Source of the DNA: Panicum virgatum | Lineage: Eukaryota > Streptophyta > Magnoliopsida > Poales > Poaceae | Assembly (NCBI RefSeq): GCF_016808335.1 | Contig: NC_053150.1 | Coordinates: 40,761,607 to 40,825,606, forward strand | Length of the DNA: 64,000 nucleotides | Reading direction: 5' to 3' | Shown here: positions 22,218 to 34,303 of the stretch, piece after piece | Layout of the letters: every line of letters begins with the position of its first letter | How positions within the stretch are numbered: position 1 is the stretch's first letter | Notes under the pieces: model-generated | Database searches by the model: none | The model's input: only the letters and a program-made list of their open reading frames with translations | Told to the model about the DNA's origin: nothing | Translations under genes and position numbers: made by a program

Positions 22218-25200
22218 TCATGCATAGTCTGGCATGAACTTCCGAAGGAATTTGATTGGTTGGGATTCCTCAGGTGCGAGCTCGTCGAATGGGACATAGT
22301 ATCTCTCCTTGTCGTACACATGGCATGTAGTCAGTATCGTCTTCATCAATCGCCAATTCCAGTTGGCTTCATTGACATACTGCAAGCAGAAGGCATCAAG
22401 AGAAAATTAAGCGCAATGAATCAGAGAGATGCAGAGTTAGGAGAAATTCAAAGCACCTTGCCCCAGTTCTGTTTGATGGAATCATAGGCAGCACGGAGGT
22501 TATAACTTGGAATTCTTGGAGAAATATGGTGTGGGACATGCACATTTATGTCATGGCAAAGGATCTCAATCCTGTAAAACTCAATTAGTCAGATAAAATT
22601 CGATTCAAGAGGCAACATGTTCCCATGATAATTTCACTAGATGTGATTGATTAGGTTAGCTCAAACAGAACAAAATTAGCACTTAAGCAACCATGATTCC
22701 TTTATCACAAAATATCCAAACAGCAATTCTGTACTTGAGCTGAAACTTCACTGAACTATTTGTCTTTGTGAATAATTATAAGCTAAGGTATTCCATTGTC
22801 AAATAACAAATAACAAGGGTTGATGGTTTACAAGCTCATTTGGCACATTCTACCCAATATGATCTTTAATTTTGGTAAAGTATCTTAATTTTGAAGGCGA
22901 GATGAAACGGCAAATTATGATCAGTGTCACTTTGTTGGCAACATTTTCAAATTTCAACCACTTCCTGTTCAATAAGAATTATAACAGAAAGCCTTTCGCG
23001 TTCCTATTTCCTACCATTGTTATCTCGATACGAGTCACATATGTCCAGTAAATAAAAGTGGCTCTCAGTGTGAATGCAATACAACTGAAATACGCACCAT
23101 TGAGGGTAGTTACAATGAACTGTGCCATTTAATTGAGCTTGTGCAGCATTCCACTCATCCGAGGATTTGAATGGTATATGGGGAGCCGTGTGATGTACCA
23201 TTGTAAAAGTGCTCATCTGAAGAGGATCGTTTAAAGGATTAGTAAAAGTATGCTTTCAATATACAAAGTACTAGATAACACAGATATTTTATAGTTTTTG
23301 ACACCGATAATTAGCAATTAAGCTATGCACATTTCACGCTGTCCATGCAGCTAATGCCAGGTAACCAAAATATCATCTGGTTTGCCACTGGAATCTAATC
23401 CATGTTAGTACAATAAATCCAACGTATGCTCTGATCAATTTTTCGCAGGGGTTTCCAAAAATGTCATGAACGAGACAATTCCTGGCAAATTCTGTTGCTA
23501 GTTTCTGATTCTAACACTATAGCTATAAAGCAGCTCTAATAACAAAACAACTTCATATAAAAAAAACATTCTAATCTCAATGCCAAAAAGGATAAGCAAT
23601 GGCTGCTGTGATACAAAAGCCAGCAAATACTTTGATAAATTGTGCAAAAGGTCTTTCTAGACCATATGATGCACTCCGCTGAACAGTAATTTATAATTGT
23701 TAAGCATGAATAATTGAATTCACATGACTTCTCCACTTAATTTTTATAAAATATATAAAACGAGTCCAAGAACATGATAATTATTACCATGGACTTCAAC
23801 GTCATGTAGATTTCAACAAAAGGTGACAGGAAATAGGAAATGTTGGATATTATTATAAAACACTATAGTAGAGTTCAATAGCATGCAAACAGTTACCATG
23901 GATTTGGACTCAACATATATTTCAACAATGATGGTGGGAATAAGGAATTTTACCCAAAAATGATAAACCATCCATGGCATAAACCAGAACTTAAACCATC
24001 CAGCCAGTCCTGATTTGAGAATGATCAAAGGCCATCCAATTGCCATGAATGCAAACACACATGCTAAGCTTATCTTAACCCTTGGAACTTCATTTGGTCT
24101 GAATTTTTTTAGATCAAAGTGCCAAATCAACCTGAGACAGGTGACCAATAGTTAACATAAATATTGTATAATGGAGCAGTTCGTCCTGCAACACAGAAAA
24201 GATTGAGAAAGAAATACCAGTGAGCAATTGACATCCATGGCCTGATAGGGCCATAGCCAAAAATAATAGCCTTCCTCAGAAAAGGTGATGATTCAATTTC
24301 CTTTTGCCAAACAGGTTGCCACGCGGTATCTTCTATCAACCTGGATATTATGCAAAAGGTAAATATTCCGAATGACAAATTATGTCCTAGCTGGAAATTT
24401 TCCAGGCTTTCATGTTAAAATATGAGTACACAATGTCATCCATATTCCCACAGACAATACAATATTAAAGAGTTCTGTAAGTTACACTATGATATACAAA
24501 TAATCCACAGTATATTTGTCATCTGTGCATGGTGAATACCAAAGAACCAGTATTAGCATTATATATGCTACAGGAGGGATGAAAAATATCTATGAAATTG
24601 CTCGTTTGACATTTCCTAGAATTAACTGAAAGTTATATAAAAGTTCCAGTGGAAGTTCAAAAACTGGGGGGAAAATGAGTCCACATGAAGTGCAATTAAA
24701 AAAAAGCAGAAAAGGTAAGGATGCTGCATGAGTACAGTGTGATGAGTTCTTGTTACGATGCAATGCATGAAGGAAACACTTTTAGAAGGAAGTAGCAGTT
24801 ATACTACTTGAACCCCGAAGGGCATTCCAGGATCGAGATATTATTCGAGATTAACATTCAAGGAGGTATGTACATACATATTTGTCTTGGCATGATGTCG
24901 GTCATGCTTGAATCTCCACGGTTCATAAGGATATATCAATGGCATGAATGCTAAGGTTCCAACGATATCTTCCACCAACTTATTCCTTGAAAACGATTTG
25001 TGAGCACAATCATGACCTATGACAAAAAACTTCACAAAAACATCATTTAGAATGTGGAGAAACCACCAAGATACAAATACATGCACATTCACAGACAAGC
25101 TTTAGAGAGCAAGGGAGGGAGCTAACCCCGGTCACTGCTGTGCCAGTCCAAGCCCAAGCCAAGGGAAGAAGATACCATGGAGATTTTGCAATGAAAAATA

Positions 25201-26350
25201 GACCCAGTGCATAGGAAGTAACTGATATTAAAACTGATGTCCAAGCCTTTATATCATTGATTTCAAATACCTAGCAGTAGACAAATTTAGTAGGAATTTG
25301 TGCAAATAGAACATCAAAATCATGCTGGTGTTTGCAGCTGGCACCTCTTTAGGTAGAGTATCCATGACATCTTTAAGAGTGACACTATCTGGCAGTTCTT
25401 CTCCAATTTGTGTGAACCCAAAATCTTCAGCCATTTGCTTCCTTGTTTCCTCATCATCTAATATTGGTGGAGCAACAGGCAGGACTGCTGCTTGCAGGCC
25501 TCCTCTTTGCTTCGATGGTAAAAAATGGTGGTAACTTCTTCTGTTATATACAACATCTCTCTTCACAAATAAATTACCTGATGAAAAATAAGAATATAAC
25601 ACCTTCATAGGGAAAGCTGTTGAATGGAAATGAGGAAGATAACAATTCTCACTAAGAAACTCCAATGAGCCAAGTTATCTCCATCTATGGTACAATTTAT
25701 TGGCTTTAAACTTTAATACCTCATCCTGCCTTAATACAATAAATTCTCAGGATGCAAATTACATTTCAATTTAATTGCATTAGCACAGGCTATGGGATTG
25801 GAATTCAATTACAAATTACAGCATAGACAGACCTTAGGCCCTGTCTCGGGAGCTGCCGGATGGTGAAACTGGTATCTCAAGACTTAATAGTTTCCAATTG
25901 AGTACTACTCTATTGCAGGCAACCTAAAGGTTAACTTTAAGATAAATAGCAACCAACAACCAGCTACAACCACTCAAAGGCCAACATTTTGACCAAGAAC
26001 TCAGCCCATCAATGCAGAATCCAGTACCACACGACACCACGAGCCAGTCTTAACAGTTAATCAGTTACGCGAGAAGAGAGCGTACCTGCCGGAGCTCCAG
26101 CGGCTGCTCTCCGTGGCAGCAATCTACTGGACGGCACCTGAAAAATAGCAACCAAGGCAGTGTTAGCGCCTGAGAGGAGTTAGAGCGAACAAGTGGCGGG
26201 CATTGTAATTGGGAAACGGGGCCAGGCAGTGAAGCACGCATTCTGAACAATTGACATGTATGAAGACGAAGAGAGCGGGGAGCGTCCTCCTACCCGCAGG
26301 GAGGGGAGCTGCAGCACGGGGCCGGAGGATACGCCGCTCGCCATCGCCAT
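22218..26350 (-). CDS. FAD6: Plastid omega-6 fatty acid desaturase
   Basis: Introduces the omega-6 double bond into 16:1 and 18:1 acyl groups of plastid membrane lipids. Ten exons: complement(26294..26350, 26086..26137, 25345..25577, 25127..25270, 24878..25029, 24218..24340, 23954..24131, 23098..23216, 22457..22571, 22218..22379). All introns are GT-AG and phases agree; they join to 444 residues, the normal FAD6 size. The three di-iron histidine boxes are present: HDCAH (168-172), HDRHH (204-208) and HVPHH (364-368), with hydrophobic membrane segments around [10 protein letters not shown] and IGWPLIIL. The Ser/Arg/Ala-rich start ([10 protein letters not shown]) fits a transit peptide; a second Met is at residue 3. 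The C-terminus ends FMPDYA. A (CT)n tract lies about 95 bases upstream of the start in the gene's sense. Confidence 0.95.
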
Positions 26351-26441
26351 TCCCTCTACGTGGCGTGGCGGGGAGGTGCGGGGGGCGGTGGCGCCTGGCG
26401 AGGGACACCCGGTTTGGAGGGACGAGGTGCGGGCGGCTTTG

Positions 26442-26444
<3 letters not shown>

Positions 26445-26483
<39 letters not shown>
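26445..26483 (+). repeat. (GA)n microsatellite upstream of FAD6
   Basis: About 39 bases of GA, read as (CT)n in FAD6 sense; such tracts are common in grass 5' UTRs and core promoters. Confidence 0.95.
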
Positions 26484-26486
<3 letters not shown>

Positions 26487-29008
26487 GGCGTGCGCCGCGG
26501 GGCCGCAGCGATGGGACCGGTCGGCTCGGTCCAGCACTCCAGCTGCGCCGCGGGCCTGCCGCTGCGCCACAGCCACACGCCGCGCCGGCCGGGTGCGCGC
26601 CGCGCAGGCGATTGGGGAGGGGAGAGAGGGGGAAGGAAAAGAACAGGGCGACGCAGCCTGGGTTCGGGCTGGTGTTGTGGGTACCCCGGGAAGTCGGCGA
26701 GGCCCATGATGTCGGCCGGGGTGGGTGTGGGTCAGTGGGTGGTGCCGGGGTGGTCGTCAAGGTGGGCTGACGGTGAGGAGGCCTGCACCGCCTGGTGGAG
26801 GTAGGATCTAGGCCTGTTTGAGAGGATGACGGGCCGAGCGAAGAGAGAAGGCTTGCGAGCGTGGTGTGCGCAGGCTGAAACGTCGCAGTCAGGCCCGCAG
26901 TAGATTTCTGCAGTGATTTTTTTTTTTGAAAATACGCAGCGACACTTTTACACTTGTTGATAATCACTCACTGCATTGGTGCTCTGCTGCCTTTTTTTGC
27001 TTTTATTTTTTGATAAGGGACTCCTCAGTCCTCACTCCTCTGCTACTTGAGGAGTCGAGGCCGATCACAACAAAACTTTTATCACGTAGGTGGCTGCTCT
27101 GAGCTCTGGCTGCCAGTGTTCACGAAGAACGTGACCCGGACTCGCCTAGGATGTTACCGAGGCTAACAAGATCGACACGAGACGTCTATCTGGAGAGCCG
27201 TCATATCTGCCAACCGGACCATGGGGGTGACCACGCCATCTCGGGCACGCACGAGAGCCTCTGCTTTGGATCAAACGGCGCTGATCCGGATGACAAGCCC
27301 TCCACCGGCAGGTTCTGTTTCATCCTGTGTCGGTGTATGGGCACGGGTGAACCGCCGGTGCTCGCGTGGCCGCCGCCGCCTGCCGACCGATGCCGCCATG
27401 ACATCCCAAGGAGAACGACGGCACGAACGGGGCAGACCAGGCCGCGCAGGCGAAGGACCGCGACGCAACGCCACCCGGGCCCGCGTCGCGGTGGCGACAC
27501 GGCGCCACACGAAAGTACACGACGCGGCGGATATCGCGTCAGGCAAGGGCGCAAGGCCCTGACCCCCGATGGCCGATGCCTTCAGCCTTGTGCGCGCGGC
27601 AGAGAGGGGGAGAGCGCGACGAGCGGCGTAGGGCGCTGGACGCCTGGCCCACACACACACGCACCGTCCACCCGTCAGGCCTGCCCACCGCAGGGTAAAA
27701 GGGTGCGCCGGCGCACCGCGCGCCGCGACACTTGTCGCCGGTCTAGCGGCGAGGCGCGCGCGTCCGGCCGCGAGACGAGAGGGGGGAGCAGGCGGACGGT
27801 CGGCGTCGACGTCGACGCCGCGGCGCGGCGCGGTAGGCGCCTGCTGCTAGCTCAGGTACCCTGCTGCCGCTAGGGATGCGAGGTGTTGGTTAGCGCGGCG
27901 CCACCTCACGATCGGCGGTCGCCGTCGCGGGCAGTCGCGTTGGCGGCGATGTCACGCGCGCCCGAGCCGTCGTCCTCGTCCCTCGACCGCTCGCCGGCTG
28001 ATCGCTCGCAGCTCCGGCTGGCCTGTCAGTCTCCCCGGATTGATCTTTCGGTCGCTACGCTGACGCCAGGCGGGGATACGTACGGTACGGTGCAGTCCCT
28101 CCATGCGTTTTCCACGTGACGCGCACGGAACACGCGTATAGCGGAGGCCAGTTTTGGTACCAGCTGAGTGATCCAGCAACGCTTTCGTGGGTGTTTTGTT
28201 TCTCTGATGATGCCAGTGAAAGGGAGCATCTTCGATTCTTCCTCGTGATGATCGATGATGAAATGGGCAAGGGAACCTGTTGTCGGAATCTACTAGGTAG
28301 CTGCAGCAGATTCATAGGTGCAGGCGTTGTACTGCATGTCGCCGTTGCAGACGTGTGCGCTGCCGTTTGCAGGAAGCAAGAACTTTTGACGTGTCCAATC
28401 GGCACGAGAGAAGAGTCGATTCACAGTACGAATTCTCATTGACAGTGAGAGTTGATCATTTTGTAAGCTGGACAGACATTCTTGTTCAAGAACTAATAAA
28501 GCTGAACAACTCTCCTTCGTATAGCTACTAATTGAGGAGAGTTCCGAAGGTTTGAAGTGAATCTGCACAAACAAACGACCTAAATCTGTTACGCAATATT
28601 TGTCCAGTTCGCATACATCAAACTATGTACCTTTATATCAAACTTTTGTGATTCTTTGCTATATTAATTTTCGTTAAATTTTACTCAAACTTTTCACCGT
28701 CTAGGTATATTCAAAACCAGATAAACATAGTGAAATGGAGAGAGTAAAATAATTCATCGCTAATTGAAGATTAAGACTACACAGCATATGACACTTGTGG
28801 CCGTTAACCTCCCAAACTAAATGGGCAAGTCAAAACAGATGCGAACAGTAGGGATGCCAAAGTGGGATTGCATTGTACTAGCTGGAAAGATTTCGTAGTC
28901 AAGATCACGGAGTGTGCAGAGATAAAACCACTTTGGTAAGCCTCCACACCCTCATACCAAAAGTGCAAAAATAAGGCACCAACATCAACTTAAAGAGCAA
29001 CACACCGC
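26484..29008. other. FAD6 upstream and intergenic region, no gene supported
   Basis: GC-rich at 27150-28060 with a 240-residue ORF (27151-27873) that is Arg/Pro/Thr-rich, lacks any known domain and has ORFs overlapping it on both strands. AT-rich from 28400. I see no splice or repeat structure that makes it a gene. Confidence 0.5.
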
Positions 29009-29011
29009 TTA

Positions 29012-30002
29012 GAGCATCTCCAAGTGTTTCCAATTTCACTTCCCCATCCTTGTTTTTTTAGGGGGGGAAAAAACTATCTCCAATAGTTCCCTATTCTACC
29101 TCCCCATCTCTTAACAATTGGCAAATTGTCCTCCTTTGTGCGTAAATATACGCACTATTCCGTTCCTCCCGATCGCGACTCCCATCGGGAGTTTTCTTTG
29201 TCGCCCTTGTTCTTCCCGCGTGAAGCTTATCCGTCTTGCCGCCGGCGTCCATGGAGATCCGGCGTACATCGGCGCCCAGCACGGATCGGCTCCGTCTCAG
29301 TTTGCCTCCCGGTAAACAAGAGGACAGTTTTGTGGCGTGGTTGCCGGAGGAGTCGGCGGCGGCCGTCCCGTTCTTGCCGGCCCCGGTGTGCCTCCCCGCC
29401 AAGAAGCACACCTACGCGCTGCCGGCGGATGCGGTCTTGCCGCCGTGCCAAGGAGCGCGCGAGTGCACAGCCGCCGAAGGATGTGGTCGCTTCCACATGC
29501 GAGCGCGTCCACGAGCCGGGGCCTCGGCAGAAGGGCGCGTGTTCCGTCCCCATTTGCTTACCGGCCAACAAGCGTGTGATGCCGCCTCCATCCATGGACT
29601 CAAATGGTTCTCGATTTGGCACTGCCAAAGAAGCCAGGCCTCGAGGATCCAACAAACACGGTGGTGGCGCCATCATTCCCAGAGCAAATGCCAAGGATCG
29701 TGCTCGATCGGCAAAACAAGATGCGCCATGCTCAAACTAGGGTAGTGCATGTGCATGCATTGCTCACTCGTGGGAGTAGCCGGCTGGAGGGATGGGCGAC
29801 CGAGAGGAAGCGCCGATGAGGAATCCCGGGAGCAGGAAACGTTTCTGCAGAGTTCATCTCGTGGGGTCACAATTTTTCAATTTTGAAAGTAAAAATGGGG
29901 TACTCTTGGAGATGATCTCATTTTTGCCTCTCCATATCTATTTGGGGAGTTGGCAAACAACAAGAATTGGGAAGAAAAAATTAGGAACTCTTGGAGATGC
30001 TC
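29012..30002. mobile_element. PIF/Harbinger-like non-autonomous element, 991 bp
   Basis: Terminal inverted repeats GAGCATCTCCAA / TTGGAGATGCTC flanked by the 3-bp duplication TTA (29009-29011, 30003-30005), as expected for PIF/Harbinger. The ends are AT-rich, but the centre (29230-29740) is GC-rich and open in several frames, suggesting captured host sequence. The centre has three related units encoding CLP..K..: near 29303, 29387 and 29556, in different frames. No transposase is present. Confidence 0.75.
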
Positions 30003-30005
30003 TTA

Positions 30006-30855
30006 AATGGCACAATCTTATAAGGACAGTCGCAGTGGAAGTTTCATAGAAAGTTTCGTGCATTAAATTCTATATGCCACATTAGTATTTTTGATGACTT
30101 GACATAATCATTATGAGGAGAGAGAGGAGAGGGAGTTTAATGGGATGAGAAAAGAATTCATCTCCATAAAACACGTCACGATTACCAAGTTCTTTGTTTT
30201 TGAAAACTGTGCAATAAAATTGGCACTGTAATTGGTCTAACAATGCCCAACTCTTTTTTTTACAAGTCATGTGAAAGCTGATAGGTTGAATAATGCCAGC
30301 TCTATGTCTATTGCTCCATGACAATTGTATACGATCAACTTGCCTAAAGTTTTAACACTTCGTCCTCACGGCTAATGAGATAAGCACGCTTCCATAATAT
30401 ATGGACAACAAAAGATATCGCTAACTAGAGCCCCGTGCGTGCCTTCGTCGTACTCCGACGCCGTCCACAGAAGAAGTTCGTTCGCAACACTACTCAAGTT
30501 TCTTGTGGGCTGAAATATCTCAGAAAGCACCAAACAGTGGGCCGCGGTCTGCCACGGCGCTAGTAGGCTGCAACGGCTTTCCCGTTTCCATGCCGCTCGG
30601 AGTAGCTTATCCGGCGGCCTATCCCAATCAGGCCGTCCGTTCCGGGGCGCACGGTCGGGCCCGCCCTTCAATCATAGAGCCCGCGGCGTCCGACGCATCC
30701 CAACAACCCCAGCGATCAGCCGCCTCGCACCGTCCGATCCCCATCGGCCGGCCGGGACCCTTCGCGGAGCCGTCGCGCTCGCGCGGCCGCCGCCTACGGC
30801 ACTGCGGTGCTACACCCCCACTAACACCTCTGCGCCGCCGCCCTAGCCCGCCCGT
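30006..30855. other. Intergenic and CIPK promoter region
   Basis: AT-rich to 30400, then GC-rich. The sequence at 30040-30300 resembles part of a MITE (GGACAGTCGCAGTGGAAGTTT) but I cannot find its second end. No gene is supported. Confidence 0.45.
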
Positions 30856-30860
30856 TATAA
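30856..30860 (+). promoter_or_regulatory. Possible TATA box of the CIPK gene
   Basis: GTTATAACC in a GC-rich promoter 358 bases before the CIPK start codon; the best TATA-like match there. Confidence 0.4.
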
Positions 30861-30996
30861 CCCGGGCGCCGCAGCGCTGAGCCAATCTCGCACGGACTCC
30901 CCCTCCTCCCTCCTCGCAAGAGCCACCGCGGCGCCGCGCGCCTGCAGCCGCGATCTACCGCCCGGCGAGACGAGAGCGCCCCCGCGCCCCCAGGGA

Positions 30997-31029
30997 ATGC
31001 GGAGCGATGAGGCGGCGCTCAGGCACTGA
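30997..31029 (+). CDS. Upstream ORF (10 codons) in the CIPK leader
   Basis: ATG at 30997 opens MRSDEAALRH and stops with TGA at 31027-31029, 188 bases before the CIPK ATG. If the transcript starts near the putative TATA box, ribosomes meet this uORF first. Its role is inferred only. Confidence 0.35.
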   Translation: MRSDEAALRH

Positions 31030-31217
31030 CGTCGCCGGTCAGCGCAAGCTTCGCGGCGGCCGCACCTGCCACCGCAAGCACGTCGAGGACGGGTAGACGC
31101 CCGCCCCCAATCCCATCCTTCCCGCTGCTAGTCGTCGTAGGGTAGAGTTTTCTCTCAGTTTGGATTGGATCGGAAGGAGGAGGAGTAGGGGGATCATCGA
31201 TCGATCGATCGAGCATC

Positions 31218-32567
31218 ATGGGGGACGGTCACGGTGACGGGGAGGTGAAGGCCGGCGGGGTGCTGCAGGGGCGCTACGAGCTCGGCCGCGTCCTGGGGCA
31301 CGGCAACTTCGGGCGCGTCCACGCGGCGCGGGACCTGCGCACGGGCCGGAGCGTGGCGGTGAAGGTGCTGTCCAAGGACCGGGTGGTGCGCGCGGGGATG
31401 ATGGAGCAGATCAAGCGCGAGATCGCCGTCATGAAGCGGGTGTCCCACCCCAACATCGTCGAGCTTCACGAGGTGATGGCCACGCGCTCCAGGATCTACC
31501 TGGCGCTCGAGCTCGTCCGCGGCGGGGAGCTCTTCGCGCGGATCGTGCGCGCCGGCCGGGTCAGGGAGGACGTCGCGCGCCGCTACTTCCGCCAGCTCAT
31601 CTCCGCCGTCGGCTTCTGCCACGCGCGCGGCGTGTTCCACCGCGACCTCAAGCCGGAGAACCTCCTCATCGACGACGCGGGCAACCTCAAGGTGGTCGAC
31701 TTCGGCCTCAGCGCGCTCGCCGACCACGCCCGCAGCGACGGGCTGCTGCACACGCTCTGCGGCACGCCCGGGTACGTCGCGCCGGAGGTGTTCCGGAACA
31801 AGGGGTACGACGGCGCCAAGGCCGACATCTGGTCGTGCGGGGTCATCCTCTACGTGCTCCTCGCCGGCTCGCTCCCGTTCCCGGAGGACAACATCGCCGC
31901 CATGTTCAAGAAGATGAGCCGCGGGGACTACCGCTGCCCGCCGTGGCTGTCCACGGAGGCGCGCAGGCTCATCCCCAGGCTGCTCGACCCCAACCCGGAC
32001 ACACGCATCACCGTCGCCCAGATCGTCGAGACGCCGTGGTTCAAGAAGCCGTCCGTCGCGAGGCCCGTCAACGCCGCCACCGAGCCACCGGCCGAGCCTG
32101 CCTGCGCCGCCAAGGACGGCGGCGACAAGGACGAGCCGCCGGAGACACTGAACGCGTTCCACCTGATCTCCCTCTCCGCGGGGTTCGACCTCTCGCCTCT
32201 GTTCGACGTCGAGGGGGGATGGCGGGACGGCGGCTTGCGGTTCGCGACGCGGGAGTCGGCGAGCGGCGTCATCTCCCGGCTCGAGGAGGTGGCCGCCCGC
32301 GGCGGGGGCCGGATGCGGGTGACCAAGAGCGGCGCCCGCGGCGTACGGTTCGAGGGCGCGGAGCGCGGGGGCCCCAAGGGCCGCCTCGCCGTGGCCGCCG
32401 ACATCTTCAGCGTGGCGCCGTCCGTGCTCGTTGTCGACGTGAAGAAGGACGGCGGCGACACGCTCGAGTACCGGTCCTTCTGCAGCGACGAGCTCCGGCC
32501 GGCGCTCCAGGACATCGTCTGGGCCGCCGACCCGGCACCCGCCGCCGCGTATGGCTCTGTATCGTAG
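31218..32567 (+). CDS. CIPK: CBL-interacting protein kinase (CIPK/SnRK3), CIPK6-like
   Basis: A Ser/Thr kinase activated by calcium-loaded CBL sensors; CIPKs phosphorylate ion transporters at plasma membrane or tonoplast. One exon, 449 residues, matching the intronless CIPK clade. The kinase domain starts at about residue 19 with the Gly loop GHGNFGRV, then VAVKV (Lys49), HRDLKPEN (Asp143), DFGLSAL (Asp161) and the activation-segment end GTPGYVAPE. The NAF motif for CBL binding is [16 protein letters not shown] (Asn312), followed by the PP2C-interaction region (about 345-400). All catalytic residues are present. Membership of the CIPK family is clear; CIPK6 is suggested by recalled rice synteny, not proven. 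A 10-codon uORF precedes it and a MULE sits 5 bases after its stop plus TSD. Confidence 0.93.
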   Translation: MGDGHGDGEVKAGGVLQGRYELGRVLGHGNFGRVHAARDLRTGRSVAVKVLSKDRVVRAGMMEQIKREIAVMKRVSHPNIVELHEVMATRSRIYLALELVRGGELFARIVRAGRVREDVARRYFRQLISAVGFCHARGVFHRDLKPENLLIDDAGNLKVVDFGLSALADHARSDGLLHTLCGTPGYVAPEVFRNKGYDGAKADIWSCGVILYVLLAGSLPFPEDNIAAMFKKMSRGDYRCPPWLSTEARRLIPRLLDPNPDTRITVAQIVETPWFKKPSVARPVNAATEPPAEPACAAKDGGDKDEPPETLNAFHLISLSAGFDLSPLFDVEGGWRDGGLRFATRESASGVISRLEEVAARGGGRMRVTKSGARGVRFEGAERGGPKGRLAVAADIFSVAPSVLVVDVKKDGGDTLEYRSFCSDELRPALQDIVWAADPAPAAAYGSVS

Positions 32568-32581
32568 TGCCATTGTTGTTT

Positions 32582-33920
32582 GGGTTAATTGAATGCATAC
32601 CACTGCAATTTTCAAAATTCCAAGATCTACTATTATAATTCACCTATTTTAAAATTTACCATTATAATTCTTCATCTACATAATTCTTGCCGTTTTCTAC
32701 GTCTTTTAGACGCATAGGCCCACTGTCAGGTCGATGTATGCGTATGAATCTTCCGTATGGACCAAAACACCCATGCTGCATCTCTATCTTCACTCGCTGA
32801 CATGTGGGTTCCACAAGTCAGCTTCGTCTTCAACCTCCAGGCAACCGCCGGTCTCGACCATGCCTGACTGCTCGACACACCCCCTGCCCTGCTGGCGCTG
32901 GTGGCCGGCCTGCAGCTCACCTCCTACCCCGCCACCGTGGCCGCACTCATGTGCCGCTGCAGCGGGCGGACACCGCCGCGTTCCTCACCAATCTGGCCCG
33001 GAGCTCGTGGCGTGCGGCTCCCGCCAGCGGCGGGGCCGGCCGGACCCGTGGCCTAAATGCCCAAGGAGGCCGTGGCGCTCGGCGGTGCAGTGTAGGGCCG
33101 CGCAAGGCGGTGCGCGGCGAGCCTGCAGCGAGTGCACCTCGACGGTGACCCGGTCGGCGCGGAGGCGCCCCGTTCGTGGCGACGCTGTGAGCAATCGAGC
33201 GGGGGAACTAAGGAAGGGCCGGACCGGTCGAGGAGCTAGCTGGGGATCTGTTTTGGGGGCTGAAAGGCGACAAGGGATGGCCGGAGATGCTCGTCGGCGT
33301 TCGGGGCGGAGCTCGGGGCGGCTCCAATGGCAACACGCGGCTCGACATGGACCTCTTCCTGGAGCAGAGCACAACGACGGACCGGTAGACGTTTTCGCTC
33401 TGGAATCGCCCTAATCAAACGCCAACAGCTGCTACTCTTTTCCTCCCTGGTTCCTCCAAATCAAATCTACGGAGCAAACAACCTATATGCAGGCCCAGAT
33501 TTCCACTCCAATCGAGATGCAAGCTGCAGCTCCCTACTACAAATCAGAGCTGATGGTCGCGAATGGCTGACGGCGGCCGGACGCGGTGAGCTCAGGCGCG
33601 TGCGGACATGCGAGCAGGAGGCGACTGCGGGCTGCAGCAACGGCTGTCTGGTGGAGGACGCCTGGGGGTTGAAGGAGAAGCTGACTCATGGGACCCACAT
33701 GTCAGCGAGTGGAGATAGGGATGCAGCAGGGGTGTTTTGGTCCATACCGAAGATTTATACGCGTACATCGACCTGATAGTGGGCCTATGCATCCAAAAGA
33801 CGTATAAAATGGCAAGAATCATATAGATGAAGAATTGTAATGGTAAATTTCAAAGTAGGTGAATTATAATGGTAGATCTCGGAACTTCGAAAATTACAGT
33901 GGTATGCATCCAATTAACCC
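32582..33920. mobile_element. Non-autonomous MULE (possible Pack-MULE), 1339 bp
   Basis: Long terminal inverted repeats of about 260 bp (GGGTTAATT...AATTAACCC), roughly 85-90% alike by eye, flanked by a perfect 9-bp target duplication TTGTTGTTT (32573-32581, 33921-33929), diagnostic of Mutator-like elements. The AT-rich TIRs enclose a GC-rich core (about 32850-33650) with no transposase. One frame of the core reads as ordinary protein (PALLALVAGLQLTSYPA), so it may hold captured gene fragments, but I do not recognise the source. Insertion lies in what should be the CIPK 3' UTR, beginning 14 bases after the stop codon. Confidence 0.88.
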
Positions 33921-33929
33921 TTGTTGTTT

Positions 33930-34303
33930 AGTCAGTGTCAGTTTCATTTTTCACCCCCAGGTGATTGGTGTCTCCGTTCTTGATTCGATAATGACGTGAG
34001 GGTGCTGTTTGTGGGGGCAGTAGCAAGACGAATCTGTATCACAATCGCTGCCTACAGCGGCTCCTCTGCATTATTGAGTTGTTTTTGTGATGGTTGATGG
34101 TACATCTGAATATTCCATTCCATGTCTTAATCTAAGCCATCCTCCCTTCATCATTGATGTTTTTTAATCCGCGAGCATTGTTTGTTTAAGCAAAAAAAAT
34201 CAGCTAAAACATGCGTCAAGTTTCTTCTCCCCAGCCTCACTCCACTCCACAGCTTGTAACATTGCACATGAAGCCAAATTTTTGGATGCTTGAATTGCTT
34301 CAG
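33930..34303. other. Displaced CIPK 3' region
   Basis: AT-rich, no ORF of note. It follows the MULE target duplication, so before the insertion it lay directly behind the CIPK stop codon and probably was its 3' UTR. It ends in a T-rich stretch with the acceptor-like TTGCTTCAG. Confidence 0.5.

Noticed and set aside
27019..27056. Hairpin GACTCCTCA/TGAGGAGTC
   Set aside because: A single 9-bp stem in intergenic DNA with no second copy or neighbouring signal.
27151..27873. 240-codon + ORF
   Set aside because: Arg/Pro/Thr-rich composition, overlapping ORFs on both strands, no domain, no splice context.
28641..28750. Stowaway-like fragment (GTGAAATGGAGAGAGTA)
   Set aside because: Only one terminus resembles the family; no inverted partner or TA duplication found.
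31194..32615. 473-codon minus ORF opposite the kinase gene
   Set aside because: Shadow of the GC-rich CIPK coding sequence; Val/Arg/Glu-rich, no domain.
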